Positions 43,278 to 53,530 of a DNA stretch of 64,000 nt are shown here, in pieces (position 1 is the first letter of the stretch; every line of letters begins with the position of its first letter). This stretch comes from Arthrobacter citreus. GTDB lineage: Bacteria; Bacillota; Bacilli; Bacillales; Bacillaceae_G. Position numbers and translations under genes: made by a program. The notes under the pieces are model-generated. The model was given only the letters and a program-made list of their open reading frames with translations, searched no databases and was not told the origin of the DNA. Location: assembly GCA_013200995.1 (NCBI GenBank), contig CP053689.1, positions 124,001-188,000 of the forward strand. Reading direction: 5' to 3'.

Positions 43278-45137
43278 CGGCAATCCCTGTGACATGTGGG
43301 GCAGCCATCGATGTTCCTGACATCCGATCATACGCAAACTGATAATCATCTGAATGTTCAGAATCTATCATATATGCCGGCACAGTAGATAGAATTTTCA
43401 CACCAGGCGCTGTGACTTCTGGTTTAATATCAAGGTTTTTTATAGACGGTCCACGTGAGCTGAAGTCAGCTAGTACATCCCCCTCTGTATACGTTTCTTT
43501 AAAATTGCTAAACGTAAATTCAGTGTTCCCCTTAGCCAATTGTTCTTTAAATTCAATGCCCCGTTCATAACTTAACGAAAATGTAGGGATAAAGCGCTTA
43601 TCATCTCTTACATTTACAGAAGGACCGGCATTAGGAGTATTACTATATGGAATGACAACACGAGCCCCATGGTTTTTAGCATAAATAACTTTCGATTGCG
43701 TCCCGATCACTCCCGTGTTTACGAATACAATTTTGCCGTTTACATCCTTGCCATTGTAATCTGCTTCTAATCCATTTCCTAAGTCAACAACCTCCTTTAT
43801 TTGTCCATTGAATGATTGAAGATCTGTTACAAAATCACCGTAAAGTATACTCAAATTATAATTTGTATTTACTCCCTTTAGCCTTCCAGTATATTTCGCA
43901 ATAGATAGTGGATTGCTACTTGCACCAACAGTCAGAGCTAGTGCGGCCGCTCCAGGTGATCCAAGTGTATTCGATCCATTCCTACCATTATTCCCGGCAG
44001 ATACGACCGCAGTTACACCACTTAAAACCGCATAATCAACAGATAAACTTAATGGTTAGAAAGGATCGTTTATGTCAGTACCTAATGATAAGTTCATTAA
44101 ATCCATCTTATCTTTCACAGCTTGATCTATACCAGCCATAATATTGCCATATTGCCAGAACTGTAAGGTCCTAATACACGATATACGTACAAGTCTGCAT
44201 CAGGAGCAACTCCTGTTACTGATACACCTCCCGCATTTTTCCCTTGTCCTGAAATCGTTCCAGAAACATGGGTACCATGCTCTGTAAAATATGGAATTGC
44301 ATTTTCGTTATACTTAGGTGCTCCAGATTTTTCCCAATCTTTATATGTCGTTTCCATTGGATCAGAATCGTTACTTACAAAATCGTAACCGCCTTTAAAG
44401 GCATTTTTTAAATCGGGATGATTATAATCAATGCCTGTATCAAGAACAGCTACTTAAACACCTTTTCCAGTAAATCCTTCCTTATGTAGCTTATCTATGC
44501 CAAGAAACGGCACGCTCTCCATCATATTTGAAGAATTCTGATCCAAAGCAGAGTCTGTGTTAGGAGATGGCTCCACACTCAAGCTAACGTTTTTATATAC
44601 CGCTTTTACCGCGTCAGATTGTAGTAGCTTTTGAACTTCATTTGCAGGTAGTTTCATCGAAACACCATTAAATGCTTTTTTATAAACACGTTGAATGCTA
44701 TGATGTGTTTTTTTGCTTTTTTGAGAGGAGGGCAGTAGGTTCTTTACCTCACTTTGAAATGCACTTTGCTCTTCATCTATTTTCTTATTTGCTTGTGCCT
44801 CTGTCAGTACCTTACATTTCCAAGCCGCATCAAGTACAGCAGCTTTTCCAGGCTTGGACTTGAACTCGACAATGACAGACACTTCTTTATCATTCTTTAA
44901 TTCCTCATTGTCAAAGCCTTGTAGTCCGGATCGTTCATCTGCCACTTGCAGTTTAGTAAGCGCTTGTCGCTGTTCTTTTGTTAGCGAAGCGATTATCTGC
45001 TCGGCTGGTGTATTTGTTGCAGCTGTGACAGGTTTTAACCCACTTTGGAACGATGGAACTAGCAAACCGAGAGAAAGAGTCATAGTAGCATAACCTTTGA
45101 TAACTTTTCTAACCATTTGATTCGTTGGTTTTTTCAC
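43255..45137 (-). pseudogene. S8 subtilisin-like protease (Vpr-like), broken
   Basis: Signal peptide and I9-like propeptide (44454-45137), then the catalytic Asp in VAVLDTGIDYNHPD (preceded by a stop at 44454), His in TEHGTHVSG, PA-type insert and Ser in RMSGTSMAAPHVTG. Defects: in-frame stop at about 44454, frameshift near 44140, stop near 44055, and loss of the C-terminus at about 43260. Intact Vpr-type proteases are secreted and about 800 aa long. The open reading frames left are not expected to make active enzyme. Confidence 0.9.
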
Positions 45138-45652
45138 GTAATCCCTCTTTTCAAATTAAATATTCCAACTGTTTAAACTGTCTTTTACAAAGCATTTTCC
45201 CTTCTCTTCTTCGTTTGATTTTCTTTCATCATCCCCTTTTCATTGATATGAAGTGAAAAATAGAATATTAGTTTTATAGATTTTAAATGCTTGTTTAATT
45301 TATAGTAATCAACCAAATTTGTTAAATCACTTATACAAACATCTTTCTACCAAAAAAAGTCTACTCTATCACTCACTATCAATTCTAACTACTTATATTT
45401 CAACGTACAAACAGGGTTTATTTTGTATCATTTTACATAGTTACATAGAAAAGTTGGTAGTAAGTATCTACTGAATATTCGGCATTTTATTGCAGATATT
45501 AAAAAAACAGATAAATTACTATTGATTAATTGGGGTTATGAGAAATGAGAAGTAGAAAATTATAGAATATAAATTATTCCATTTATAGAGTGAAACATTC
45601 ATTTGAAGGAACTACTTATTATATTCTCCCTACACATCTATCTATCATTTAG
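45138..45652. other. intergenic, nothing recognised
   Basis: Upstream region of the broken protease gene, AT-rich. No array site. Confidence 0.3.
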
Positions 45653-45730
45653 ATTTGAATTTACCGCTGTACAAGCGATGAAAGATCGCAACCTAACTAA
45701 AGCTACTTTCTACTAATTGGTCACGACAGC
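45653..45730 (+). pseudogene. serine-recombinase C-terminal remnant
   Basis: The + strand reads FTAVQAMKDRNLTKATFY then a stop; this is the Hin-type helix-turn-helix end (TAVEAM...L..ATFYR) of a resolvase. Only about 25 codons remain. Confidence 0.5.
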
Positions 45731-45785
45731 ATGAAGGAAAATAGGTACTGATATGGGGCTGTTGAGAGATTAAATAGGAGTTTGT

Positions 45786-45820
45786 AAACCTGTGTAGAAT
45801 TTAATCTATACAGGTTTTTT
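45786..45820 (+). terminator. terminator, no intact gene upstream
   Basis: AACCTGT, loop, ACAGGTT then TTTTT. Probably belonged to the decayed recombinase gene. Confidence 0.65.
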
Positions 45821-45889
45821 ATTGGAGGCATTCTTAAAACAGGTTGAAAAGAATTACTTCACCATCAAGATTAAACAGAAGATGTACAA

Positions 45890-46432
45890 TTAACTCTCTA
45901 GATATCTATATAGTGTAGATTTACTTATCCCTGTTTGTTGTTTAATCTCATCTAAACTATATTTTTTACTTTGATACATAACGATTGCACGTTTTATATT
46001 TTCATCTGGTTTTTTCGGACGTCCTGAAATGATGCCTTTTTGCTTAGCCTCATATATTCCTTTTTTAGTGTTTTCACTTATCACATCACTTTGAAAAGAA
46101 AGCAAATGTTTTACAATCATTTTGAAATCATAGCTAGCATTATTACTTGTATTAATATTCTCCGTAAGAGTTTGAATATATGCTCCTTTTAAATCCAAAA
46201 TTTCTAAAACTTCCATAAGATGACGTGTTGAATCAGCTATAGTGAAAAGCTTTGTGACCACAATTCTATCACCTTGTTTGAGATTAGTTATTATTGTATC
46301 AAGCTGGATTCTTTTTTTTGCAGATGAATGATCTTCCGATATTACTTTATCGCACTTTAATTGTAATAACAGCTTCAGTTGTTGTTCACATTTTGGGTCC
46401 TCTTGATGCGGTCTCATATAACCGATAAGCAT
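45890..46432 (-). CDS. serine-recombinase family protein lacking the usual catalytic serine, 180 aa
   Basis: Resolvase/invertase fold: GDRIVVTKLFTIADSTRHLMEVLEIL corresponds to the conserved catalytic-domain segment (normally L-D-R-x-x-R), and the C-terminal Hin-type HTH is YSLDEIKQQTGISKSTLYRYL. The N-terminal motif, normally Y-x-R-V-S-T, reads GYMRPHQEDP, so the nucleophilic serine is absent, and the LDR arginines are weakened. The protein may bind DNA without cutting it. GTTAGGAGATGAG ribosome binding site. It lies next to a perfect palindrome at 46481. Confidence 0.75.
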   Translation of the reverse strand: MLIGYMRPHQEDPKCEQQLKLLLQLKCDKVISEDHSSAKKRIQLDTIITNLKQGDRIVVTKLFTIADSTRHLMEVLEILDLKGAYIQTLTENINTSNNASYDFKMIVKHLLSFQSDVISENTKKGIYEAKQKGIISGRPKKPDENIKRAIVMYQSKKYSLDEIKQQTGISKSTLYRYLES

Positions 46433-46480
46433 ATATACTCATCTCCTAACTATTGTGGGGGCTTTAGATATCATACCATA

Positions 46481-46516
46481 CACTTTTCCCAAAAAGGTTA
46501 CTTTTTGGGAAAAGTG
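46481..46516. promoter_or_regulatory. perfect 16-bp inverted repeat upstream of the recombinase-like gene
   Basis: CACTTTTCCCAAAAAG, spacer GTTA, CTTTTTGGGAAAAGTG. It lies between the divergent genes 45890-46432 and 46603-48066. Candidate operator or resolution-type site for the serine-less recombinase; alternatively a bidirectional hairpin. Confidence 0.65.
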
Positions 46517-46602
46517 GTGATATACTATTTTTTAGATACAGACCTGACTTATTTAAGAGTTAAAATTCAAAAAAGAAATAATGGATATGAGGTGTAAATT
46601 AA

Positions 46603-48066
46603 GTGGTAGAAAAATTAAAAAAAGAATGGTTTTCAAATATTAGAGCAGACGTTTTAGCAGGAATCGTAGTAGCATTAGCTCTTATTCCGGAAGCAATCGG
46701 TTTCTCAATTATTGCAGGTGTTGACCCAATGATTGGATTGTATGCTTCTTTCTGTATTGCTGTTGTTATTTCATTTGTCGGAGGTCGACCAGGAATGATA
46801 TCAGCTGCGACTGGTGCTATGGCTCTTGTATTAGCTGGTTTAGTTAAACAACACGGAATTGAATATATGCTAGCTGCAACAATTTTAACAGGTATCATTC
46901 AATTAATACTAGGCCTCTTAGGAATTGGTAAATTAGTCAAGTTTATCCCCCGTTCGGTTATGACAGGATTTGTTAATTCATTAGCAATTTTAATCTTCAT
47001 GGCACAATTACCTTATTTTGTTGGGGAATCATGGCAGATGTATGCAATGGTTGTTGGTGGATTAGTAATTATTTATTTGTATCCCAGAATTACAAAGGCT
47101 ATTCCTTCACCATTAATCTCAATTATCATAATTAGTTTGATTGCAATTTATACTGGCAGTAATGTAAATACAGTTGGAGATATGGGAAATATTTCGGGAT
47201 TACTTCCAAGTTTCATCATACCGAATGTACCATTTACGTTTGAAACACTAATGATTATTTTCCCTTATGCGATTTCATTAGCATTAGTTGGTCTAATTGA
47301 ATCATTATTAACAGCACAAATAGTTGATGATAAGACTGATACTAAAAGTAATAAAAATAGGGAATGTAAAGGCCAAGGTATTGCCAATATCGTCAATGGA
47401 TTCTTTGGTGGTATGGCTGGTTGTGCAATGATTGGTCAGTCCGTTATTAATGTGAAATCTGGTGGACGTAGTAGATTATCTACTTTTGTTGCTGGTACGT
47501 TTCTTATGTTTTTGATTATTGTCATGAATAAATTAGTTGTTCAAATACCTTTGGCAGCGTTGGTTGCTGTCATGATTATGGTATCGATTAGCACATTTGA
47601 TTGGTCATCGTTAAAGACTTTACACAAATTACCGAAAACAGATACAACTGTTATGGTCGTAACGGTTGGTGCGGTTGTATCGACTCATAATTTAGCAATT
47701 GGTGTCATCATTGGGATACTATTAAGTGCAGTTTTCTTTGCTGCAAAAATTTCAAAAGTAAAAGTGACTACACACCTTGTTACAAATAAACGAATTTACG
47801 AGGTTGAAGGACAATTGTTCTTTGCGTCTGTTTCAGATTTTGTTGAAGCATTTAATTTTAAAGATGAAGTTAAAACAGTCGATGTAGATTTATCAAATGC
47901 TCATGTATGGGATGAATCAGGTGTATCAGCAATTGATAAAATTGTGATTAAATTCCATGAAAATGGGATTAAAACAAATATTATCGGTTTAAATGGAGCA
48001 AGTAAATCAATTGTCGATTCAGTTGCAGTATTTAATAAGCCGGATGGATTAAAACAAGTTATTTGA
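46603..48066 (+). CDS. SulP-family anion permease (bicarbonate/sulfate), 487 aa
   Basis: SLC26/SulP transporter with about 12 membrane segments. The motif [21 protein letters not shown] is at the start, then a conserved [20 protein letters not shown] region ([14 protein letters not shown]). A C-terminal STAS domain (about residues 400-480, [21 protein letters not shown]) is typical. GTG start with TATGAGGTG. The beta-carbonic anhydrase gene 357 bp downstream, same direction, makes bicarbonate a likely substrate, as in SulP-CA pairs. Confidence 0.88.
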   Translation: MVEKLKKEWFSNIRADVLAGIVVALALIPEAIGFSIIAGVDPMIGLYASFCIAVVISFVGGRPGMISAATGAMALVLAGLVKQHGIEYMLAATILTGIIQLILGLLGIGKLVKFIPRSVMTGFVNSLAILIFMAQLPYFVGESWQMYAMVVGGLVIIYLYPRITKAIPSPLISIIIISLIAIYTGSNVNTVGDMGNISGLLPSFIIPNVPFTFETLMIIFPYAISLALVGLIESLLTAQIVDDKTDTKSNKNRECKGQGIANIVNGFFGGMAGCAMIGQSVINVKSGGRSRLSTFVAGTFLMFLIIVMNKLVVQIPLAALVAVMIMVSISTFDWSSLKTLHKLPKTDTTVMVVTVGAVVSTHNLAIGVIIGILLSAVFFAAKISKVKVTTHLVTNKRIYEVEGQLFFASVSDFVEAFNFKDEVKTVDVDLSNAHVWDESGVSAIDKIVIKFHENGIKTNIIGLNGASKSIVDSVAVFNKPDGLKQVI

Positions 48067-48281
48067 CATTAATAAAAAATCACTTCAATTAGAAGGAGAA
48101 CTATCATTCTGATCTTGTCTTCAGTGTAAGTAACCGATTAAATGCACTCCAAGAATTAAGTATGGGCCATTACACTTACACTAACCAAAAGATATTATTT
48201 ATATCAACACGAACAAAGCTTTAAAGATAGTATTACCATTGTTTAATAATACTCATAATATATGGCTAAAACCCTTCCTCA
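48067..48281. other. intergenic between permease and carbonic anhydrase
   Basis: No ORF with a ribosome binding site. The terminator at 48282 may end the permease transcript. Confidence 0.3.
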
Positions 48282-48313
48282 AAAGATGATATACATTTCA
48301 TATCATCTTTTTT
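48282..48313 (+). terminator. terminator between permease and carbonic anhydrase
   Basis: AGATGATAT, loop, ATATCATCT then TTTTTTTG. Confidence 0.8.
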
Positions 48314-48423
48314 TTGAGAGAATATAAATGTTATAATTTATGCAAATAGCTATCATAATCGTATCTATAGTCAAGAAGTAATGAAAAAATAATGGAAATT
48401 GATGTAATTTAAGGAGGATTTTC

Positions 48424-48987
48424 GTGAAACTTTTAGATGAAATTGTATCTTTTAACGAGAAATTTGTAGAAAGTAAAGAATATGAAAAGTTCCAAACAGA
48501 TAAATTCCCACATAAACGACTTGTTATTCTTTCTTGCATGGATACTCGTTTGGTGGAACTGCTGCCAAAAGCGATGAATGTAAATAATGGAGATGTCAAA
48601 CTCATAAAAAGTGCAGGTGCCCTTGTTTCACATCCATTTGGAAGTATTATGAGAAGTATACTTGTTGCTGTCTATGAACTTGGGGCCGAAGAAGTTTGCG
48701 TTGTAGGTCATTACGATTGTGGTATGGCAAGCTTAAAAGCAGAAAATACTCTTAAAAAAATGAAAGAACGTGGTATAAGCCAGGAAAAATTAGAAACACT
48801 TCAATACTCCGGAGTGAACTTTAAAAAGTTTTTACATGGTTTTGATTGTGTAGAGGACAGTGTGAAGCACAGCGTAGAAACTATCCGAAATCATCCATTA
48901 ATGCCAAATGATGTACCTGTACACGGATTAGTTATAGATCCAAAAACTGGAAAGTTAGATATTATGGTCAATGGTTATCCGGTCTAA
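48424..48987 (+). CDS. beta-carbonic anhydrase, 187 aa
   Basis: Interconverts CO2 and bicarbonate with a zinc ion. Zinc ligands: Cys in SCMDTRLVELL, His in VGHYDCGM and the Cys in the same motif; Asp-Arg pair in MDTRL. GTG start with AAGGAGG upstream. Functionally linked to the SulP permease upstream: one imports bicarbonate, the other equilibrates it with CO2. Confidence 0.93.
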   Translation: MKLLDEIVSFNEKFVESKEYEKFQTDKFPHKRLVILSCMDTRLVELLPKAMNVNNGDVKLIKSAGALVSHPFGSIMRSILVAVYELGAEEVCVVGHYDCGMASLKAENTLKKMKERGISQEKLETLQYSGVNFKKFLHGFDCVEDSVKHSVETIRNHPLMPNDVPVHGLVIDPKTGKLDIMVNGYPV

Positions 48988-49069
48988 TTTCCATTAAAGA
49001 GAGCGTATACAACCAACTTTCACAAACTACATTCAATCCCAACTATTATCATTAAATTTTAAGAGCCTC

Positions 49070-49823
<754 letters not shown>

Positions 49824-49853
49824 AAAAACACTCAAACAATGTTGAGTGCTTCA
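49824..49853 (-). terminator. terminator after the phage regulator remnant
   Basis: Minus strand: CACTCAACA, loop, TTTGAGTG then TTTTTTC. Confidence 0.75.
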
Positions 49854-49859
49854 GCTATT

Positions 49860-50110
49860 GAAAAGATGGCTTGTCTTTAATATTCGTAGAATTGCTCTTT
49901 ATTCAATCCAAGCTCCGGATAAATATTAATATCTTTTATTCAATTTGGTGAAAGGTATTTCTTTTCGATGATTTCACGTTCAATATCATCTAATGCATAT
50001 TCTAATGCTCGTTCCATTTGCTTTACTTTAAACCGCTTTTCCTTTTCTTTATCAAGGAACTTAGGAAATGGATTTGATACACCCTTTCACCTAATTGTTC
50101 ATGCGCAGAC
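49860..50110 (-). pseudogene. ArpU-like phage transcriptional regulator remnant
   Basis: Minus strand reads KRFKVKQMERALEYALDD, IEREIIEKKYLSPN, then after a stop KDINIYPELGLNKEQFYEY, which fits the C-terminal half of ArpU-type late phage regulators. Several stops and a frameshift. Prophage debris. Confidence 0.55.
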
Positions 50111-50300
50111 CAGCTGCTAAGGTACTTAGTACCATCGATTAATCCAGTTACATAATTGATACTGGAGGTTATGCTTCTTCCATCAACTTAATTAGCTGAT
50201 AAGAAAAGTTTACTTATTTTGATAATTCAAAACTTCCCCTGTAATATCCCTGAATTTATCCTTACTTTTGTCTAGATTTTGTCGATATTTAATTTTAAAA

Positions 50301-50374
50301 AGAAAAAAAGCCACCCTAAATGAGAATGACTAAATTATTTCTTATTCAACTAATGCATCAGTTAGTTCGATAAC
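50301..50374. repeat. array 2 left end: terminator and B half-site
   Basis: Hairpin (minus strand) GTCATTC / GGTGGC with wobble pairs then seven T at 50301-50335, then B: TTCAACTAATGCATCAG and TTAGTTCGATAAC. The B arm supplies the stop of 50362-50586. Confidence 0.75.
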
Positions 50375-50586
50375 AATCTTATAAAACCGAGAAATACAAG
50401 ACCTATCGTCATAATGAAAAGATTGGTTCTAAGTTTTCCTTTTTTCTGAGTTGCCCATACAAAATGCCCTATTCCTAATACAAAAAGTGAATAAGGTATT
50501 AAAGTCCAGAATTGGTTAGTGATAAGCCCGTATACTGACAAAATGATTACAACTAATACCGATAAAAGAGTGAATTTTTCAACCAA
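50362..50586 (-). CDS. DUF3953-like small membrane protein, 74 aa
   Basis: Two helices and the segment FVLGIGHFVWATQKKGK followed by a third helix are like DUF3953 of Bacillus. TTG start with GGAGGCGG. The last three codons and stop are encoded by the B half-site. Confidence 0.55.
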   Translation of the reverse strand: MVEKFTLLSVLVVIILSVYGLITNQFWTLIPYSLFVLGIGHFVWATQKKGKLRTNLFIMTIGLVFLGFIRLLSN

Positions 50587-50662
50587 TTTTCCGCCTCCTA
50601 TTTAATCAATATAAAGTGCCTTTATATACTGGGTTTATTTCTATTTCTTATATCTACATTTC

Positions 50663-50697
50663 CTTGTTCAACTAATGCATCAGTTAGTTACATAAAG
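50663..50697. repeat. B half-site without A
   Basis: TTCAACTAATGCATCAG then TTAGTTACATAAAG. No A or terminator. Confidence 0.8.
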
Positions 50698-50957
50698 ATT
50701 TTATAAAGTAAAAATGGAAGTATGATAAGAATAAAAACTAGAACACAAGTACTTATGATGCCGTTAATCTTTTTATTTGTAATAGATGGGTTTATTTTTT
50801 TCAATATGAACACAGTTACCCCCGACCCAATACCTATAAGCATATAATAAATTACATTCTCGTATTGGAAATGATAATGTAATTTATCTTTAATAAAACT
50901 TAAAATTACCACAAATAATGCAGGTAGACTTATCGCTATTAGCGAACCTAATCTCAA
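50688..50957 (-). CDS. small membrane protein, 89 aa
   Basis: Three hydrophobic helices (IAISLPALFVVILSF, VIYYMLIGIGSGVTVFIL, STCVLVFILIILPFLLY). I start at TTG 50957 because of AGGAGGG five bases upstream; an ATG at 50978 precedes this ribosome binding site. Stop lies inside the B half-site. Function unknown. Confidence 0.55.
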   Translation of the reverse strand: MRLGSLIAISLPALFVVILSFIKDKLHYHFQYENVIYYMLIGIGSGVTVFILKKINPSITNKKINGIISTCVLVFILIILPFLLYKIFM

Positions 50958-50984
50958 AATATCCCTCCTACTTTTCATAATCAA

Positions 50985-51271
50985 TGAAGAAAAATATTTT
51001 TTAAATTAATTTAGTTAATTGGTTAAAAATCCAAAAGTAGGAAATATCTAAAATTTTCATACTATCTAGAGTTATATAAACTAACCAAATGGTGATTACT
51101 GATTTTTTTATCTATATTGCACCTCTTAATATTTTAGAAAGTAGCAATTCTACTTCTTTCAAAATGAATATTTCTAATAAAACTCCTATTTTCATAATAC
51201 TGTGAATTGACGTAATTCTAATTTTGCTATAATACGTAAATTTTAACTTTTCTTCAATTAGTAATGTGATT
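50985..51271. other. intergenic, nothing recognised
   Basis: About 290 bp of AT-rich sequence between the 50688-50957 gene and the A half-site at 51272. Confidence 0.3.
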
Positions 51272-51363
51272 CGTTATTTAACTAATCTGCCATTTTAATG
51301 AATAAAAAGAGCCGCATATAAGCAGCTCGTGTTCTTCAACTATTGCAATGCGTTAGTTCAAGA
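51272..51363. repeat. complete cassette site (A, terminator, B), 92 bp
   Basis: A: TTTAACTAATCTGCC and TTAATGAATAA. Terminator: GAGCTGCTTATATGCGGCTC then TTTTT on the minus strand. B: TTCAACTATTGCAAT and GCGTTAGTTCAAG. Everything from GCGTTAG rightwards matches the B beside NUDIX copy 1 (7940-7972). Confidence 0.88.
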
Positions 51364-51390
51364 TTATGGATAATTAATTTGGTGGTGTTT

Positions 51391-51861
51391 TTATTTAAAT
51401 ACACCTTTTCTTTTGGAAAGCCAATCTTCTAAGGCATCGTCGTGTTGTTTTGTGAATAATTTCGGTATTTGGTCTATTGGGAAGTATTTTAAATCTAAAG
51501 TCTCAATACCATCTGCGGTAAGTTCCCCATCAATTGGCTTGCATTGAAAAAAATGAGTGATAGTCTGAGCTTTATCTCCGTTCGGAAACTCACCAGAATA
51601 TTTAGAGTAGACACCTATAAGATGTTCAACCTCAACATTTAATCCAGTCTCCTCAAGTATTTCTCGTTTAGCGGTTTCTTCAAGAGATTCTCCAAGTTCC
51701 ATAGCACCGCCTGGAAAACCCCACTCATTTCTATCTCCCCGTTTTTGTAAAAGAATTTCATTTCGTTCGTTATAAACAATACCTCCAGCAAAATTAAGAA
51801 ATATTAAATCGTGCCCTACTTTTCCCCGAATATAACAAATGTAGTCCTTATTTGTAGTCAT
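51391..51861 (-). CDS. NUDIX hydrolase (copy 2 of the duplicated cassette), 156 aa
   Basis: Same protein as 7998-8468 except for two residues. Box: GGAMELGESLEE to REILEETGL. The duplicated segment runs from GCGTTAGTTCAAG in B (51351) to CAACTAATCTGCCATTT in A (51967); beyond those points the two copies share nothing. This copy lies next to the AAGCAGCTC linker, copy 1 next to the GGCTGC linker. Confidence 0.9.
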   Translation of the reverse strand: MTTNKDYICYIRGKVGHDLIFLNFAGGIVYNERNEILLQKRGDRNEWGFPGGAMELGESLEETAKREILEETGLNVEVEHLIGVYSKYSGEFPNGDKAQTITHFFQCKPIDGELTADGIETLDLKYFPIDQIPKLFTKQHDDALEDWLSKRKGVFK

Positions 51862-51942
51862 AAAATTCCCTCTCATTTATATATAAAATACAAATTAATT
51901 ATATATAAAACAGAAAAAAATGGTAATAAAAATGATGTTATT

Positions 51943-52034
51943 CCTTATGCAACTAATCTGCCATTTACTTTAATAAAAAAGCCGCATATAAGCAGCTCGT
52001 GTTATGTAACTTATGCATCAGTTAGCTTAATAAT
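51943..52034. repeat. complete cassette site (A, terminator, B), 92 bp
   Basis: A: CAACTAATCTGCCATTT and ACTTTAATAA (left half identical to the A of NUDIX copy 1, right half different). Terminator: GAGCTGCTTATATGCGGC then TTTTTT on the minus strand. B: TAACTTATGCATCAG and TTAGCTTAATAA. Confidence 0.88.
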
Positions 52035-52332
52035 GTTTTACTTTCTTGCTTCTTAGTACTCTTATTGCTAATTTTTGGAAGATAATCATAATTGCACCTA
52101 AATTTAAAATAAAAAAAGATCTCTCATTACGTTCAGCATAAAAATATATAATTATGATACCAATAATTAAAATTGTTAAACCAGATATTAATACTTTTAT
52201 TTCTTGTGGGTTCTTCAAGTTCACCTTCCTAATGCTTAACTCTTTATTTATTGATTTAGAAAAAAACTTCCGAGTAGCTAAAAGAACAAAAAATATGAAG
52301 CTAAAAATTATTAATTGAGTAAAAATATACAT
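52027..52332 (-). CDS. small membrane protein, 101 aa
   Basis: N-terminal helix MYIFTQLIIFSFIFFVLLA, a second and third helix at ISGLTILIIGIIIIYFYA and FILNLGAIMIIFQ. AAAAGGAG ribosome binding site. The stop TAA is in the B half-site. Not recognised. Confidence 0.55.
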   Translation of the reverse strand: MYIFTQLIIFSFIFFVLLATRKFFSKSINKELSIRKVNLKNPQEIKVLISGLTILIIGIIIIYFYAERNERSFFILNLGAIMIIFQKLAIRVLRSKKVKHY

Positions 52333-52437
52333 CACTCTTTTTCTCCTTTTTTGTTAAAAATAGACTCTGATAATAAAACATTACCAGAACCTAACATTAC
52401 TTTCTTAAGCAAAACATCCCGATTATTATTAAAGATT

Positions 52438-52546
52438 TCTTATTAAACTATCCTGTCATTATGTTGAATAAAATAATGAAAAAAGACCACAATTTTGTGA
52501 TCTTTACTTTTTCTTGTTCAACTAATGCATCAGTTAGTTTAATAAG
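52438..52546. repeat. complete cassette site (A, terminator, B), 109 bp
   Basis: A: TTAAACTATCCTGTC and TATGTTGAATAA. Terminator (minus strand): AAAGATCACAAAATTGTGG then TCTTTTTT, same family as 6055. B: TTCAACTAATGCATCAG and TTAGTTTAATAAG. Confidence 0.88.
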
Positions 52547-52964
52547 ATTTTACCTCTTCTTGATACAAATTAAATCTAATGGGTTTTCTTTTCATTGGTA
52601 CTTTAAACTCTTCAAGACTTTCTATATGTATGTAAAAGTCCTCGACATCCCCACCGAAATCAAAATAAAATTCTGATGTTTCCAAATCGATTAATTCTTC
52701 AGTTGGTTCGAATACAAATTCACAATTAAGTTGTTCCATTTGTCCATCTTCCACAATGGTAAATTGTCTAACAAAATTGTAATAAAACAGCTTTTTTCCT
52801 GTTAAATCATATGCACCACATAGAAACATTAGTGTAATTCGATCCTCGCCTTCTACTTTTTCCCTTCCAAATGATTTGAACACGTCCCAAACTTTATCTA
52901 TATCACTTGAATTTTCAGCAATTTTGTCTTTAAGATAACTTTCCGCATCTCTATAATTAATCAT
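52539..52964 (-). CDS. hypothetical protein, 141 aa
   Basis: Soluble acidic protein (FDFGGDVEDFYIHIESLEEF) without recognised domain; overall look of SMI1/immunity-type proteins. Good ribosome binding site (GGAG). Stop supplied by the B arm. Confidence 0.6.
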   Translation of the reverse strand: MINYRDAESYLKDKIAENSSDIDKVWDVFKSFGREKVEGEDRITLMFLCGAYDLTGKKLFYYNFVRQFTIVEDGQMEQLNCEFVFEPTEELIDLETSEFYFDFGGDVEDFYIHIESLEEFKVPMKRKPIRFNLYQEEVKSY

Positions 52965-53034
52965 TATCTTAACTCCTTTTATGTAGATGATTATTTAATT
53001 ATATTACTTATTGGTTCAATAAATAAACGGAATC

Positions 53035-53128
53035 CTTATGCAACTAAACTGCCATTTTGTTGAATAAAAAAAATCGACTCAGCAGCCGATCTTGTTGTGC
53101 AACTAATGCATCAGTTAGTTCAATTAGG
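53035..53128. repeat. complete cassette site (A, terminator, B), 94 bp
   Basis: A: CAACTAAACTGCCATTT and TGTTGAATAA. Terminator: GATCGGCTGCTGAGTCGA then TTTTTTT, AGCCGATC family. B: CAACTAATGCATCAG and TTAGTTCAATTAGG. Confidence 0.9.
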
Positions 53129-53416
53129 TTCAATTATATGTAATCCTTGTTTCTTAGCATGATCGTTTAGTTGTTCTATTAATTTATCTCTATAAATTGA
53201 TGTAGAAATAGGAATTATTCTGGAAATATCAACCGTTGGAAAAGTGTATTCTGGGAAAATAATAAAATTATTTAAGTCCATTTTTTTTATTATATATTCA
53301 TTACACTCGTACTCACCATTCCTGATATTATCATTAATTATAAAATCTATTATGCCATCGTAATAATCCTGATAAGTAATTTCAGTTTCTAAAAAACCAG
53401 TAATGACTTTATCCAC
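53120..53416 (-). CDS. hypothetical protein, 98 aa
   Basis: Soluble, not recognised; begins MDKVITGFLETEITYQDYYD. GTG start with AAAGGGAG. Stop supplied by the B arm. Confidence 0.55.
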   Translation of the reverse strand: MDKVITGFLETEITYQDYYDGIIDFIINDNIRNGEYECNEYIIKKMDLNNFIIFPEYTFPTVDISRIIPISTSIYRDKLIEQLNDHAKKQGLHIIEPN

Positions 53417-53495
53417 TAATAATTCAAACTCCCTTTTAAAATCGTTTTAATATTTAATCTAGATATATATATATTAGCATCTTTTTATTCTGCTG

Positions 53496-53529
53496 CTATT
53501 CAACTATCGCATCAGTTAGTTGCATAAGA
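53496..53529. repeat. B half-site without A
   Basis: TTCAACTATCGCATCAG then TTAGTTGCATAAG. Confidence 0.8.
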
Positions 53530-53530
53530 C

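Noticed and set aside
46599..46898. Minus-strand ORF opposite the SulP gene
   Set aside because: Antisense shadow of the permease; no ribosome binding site.
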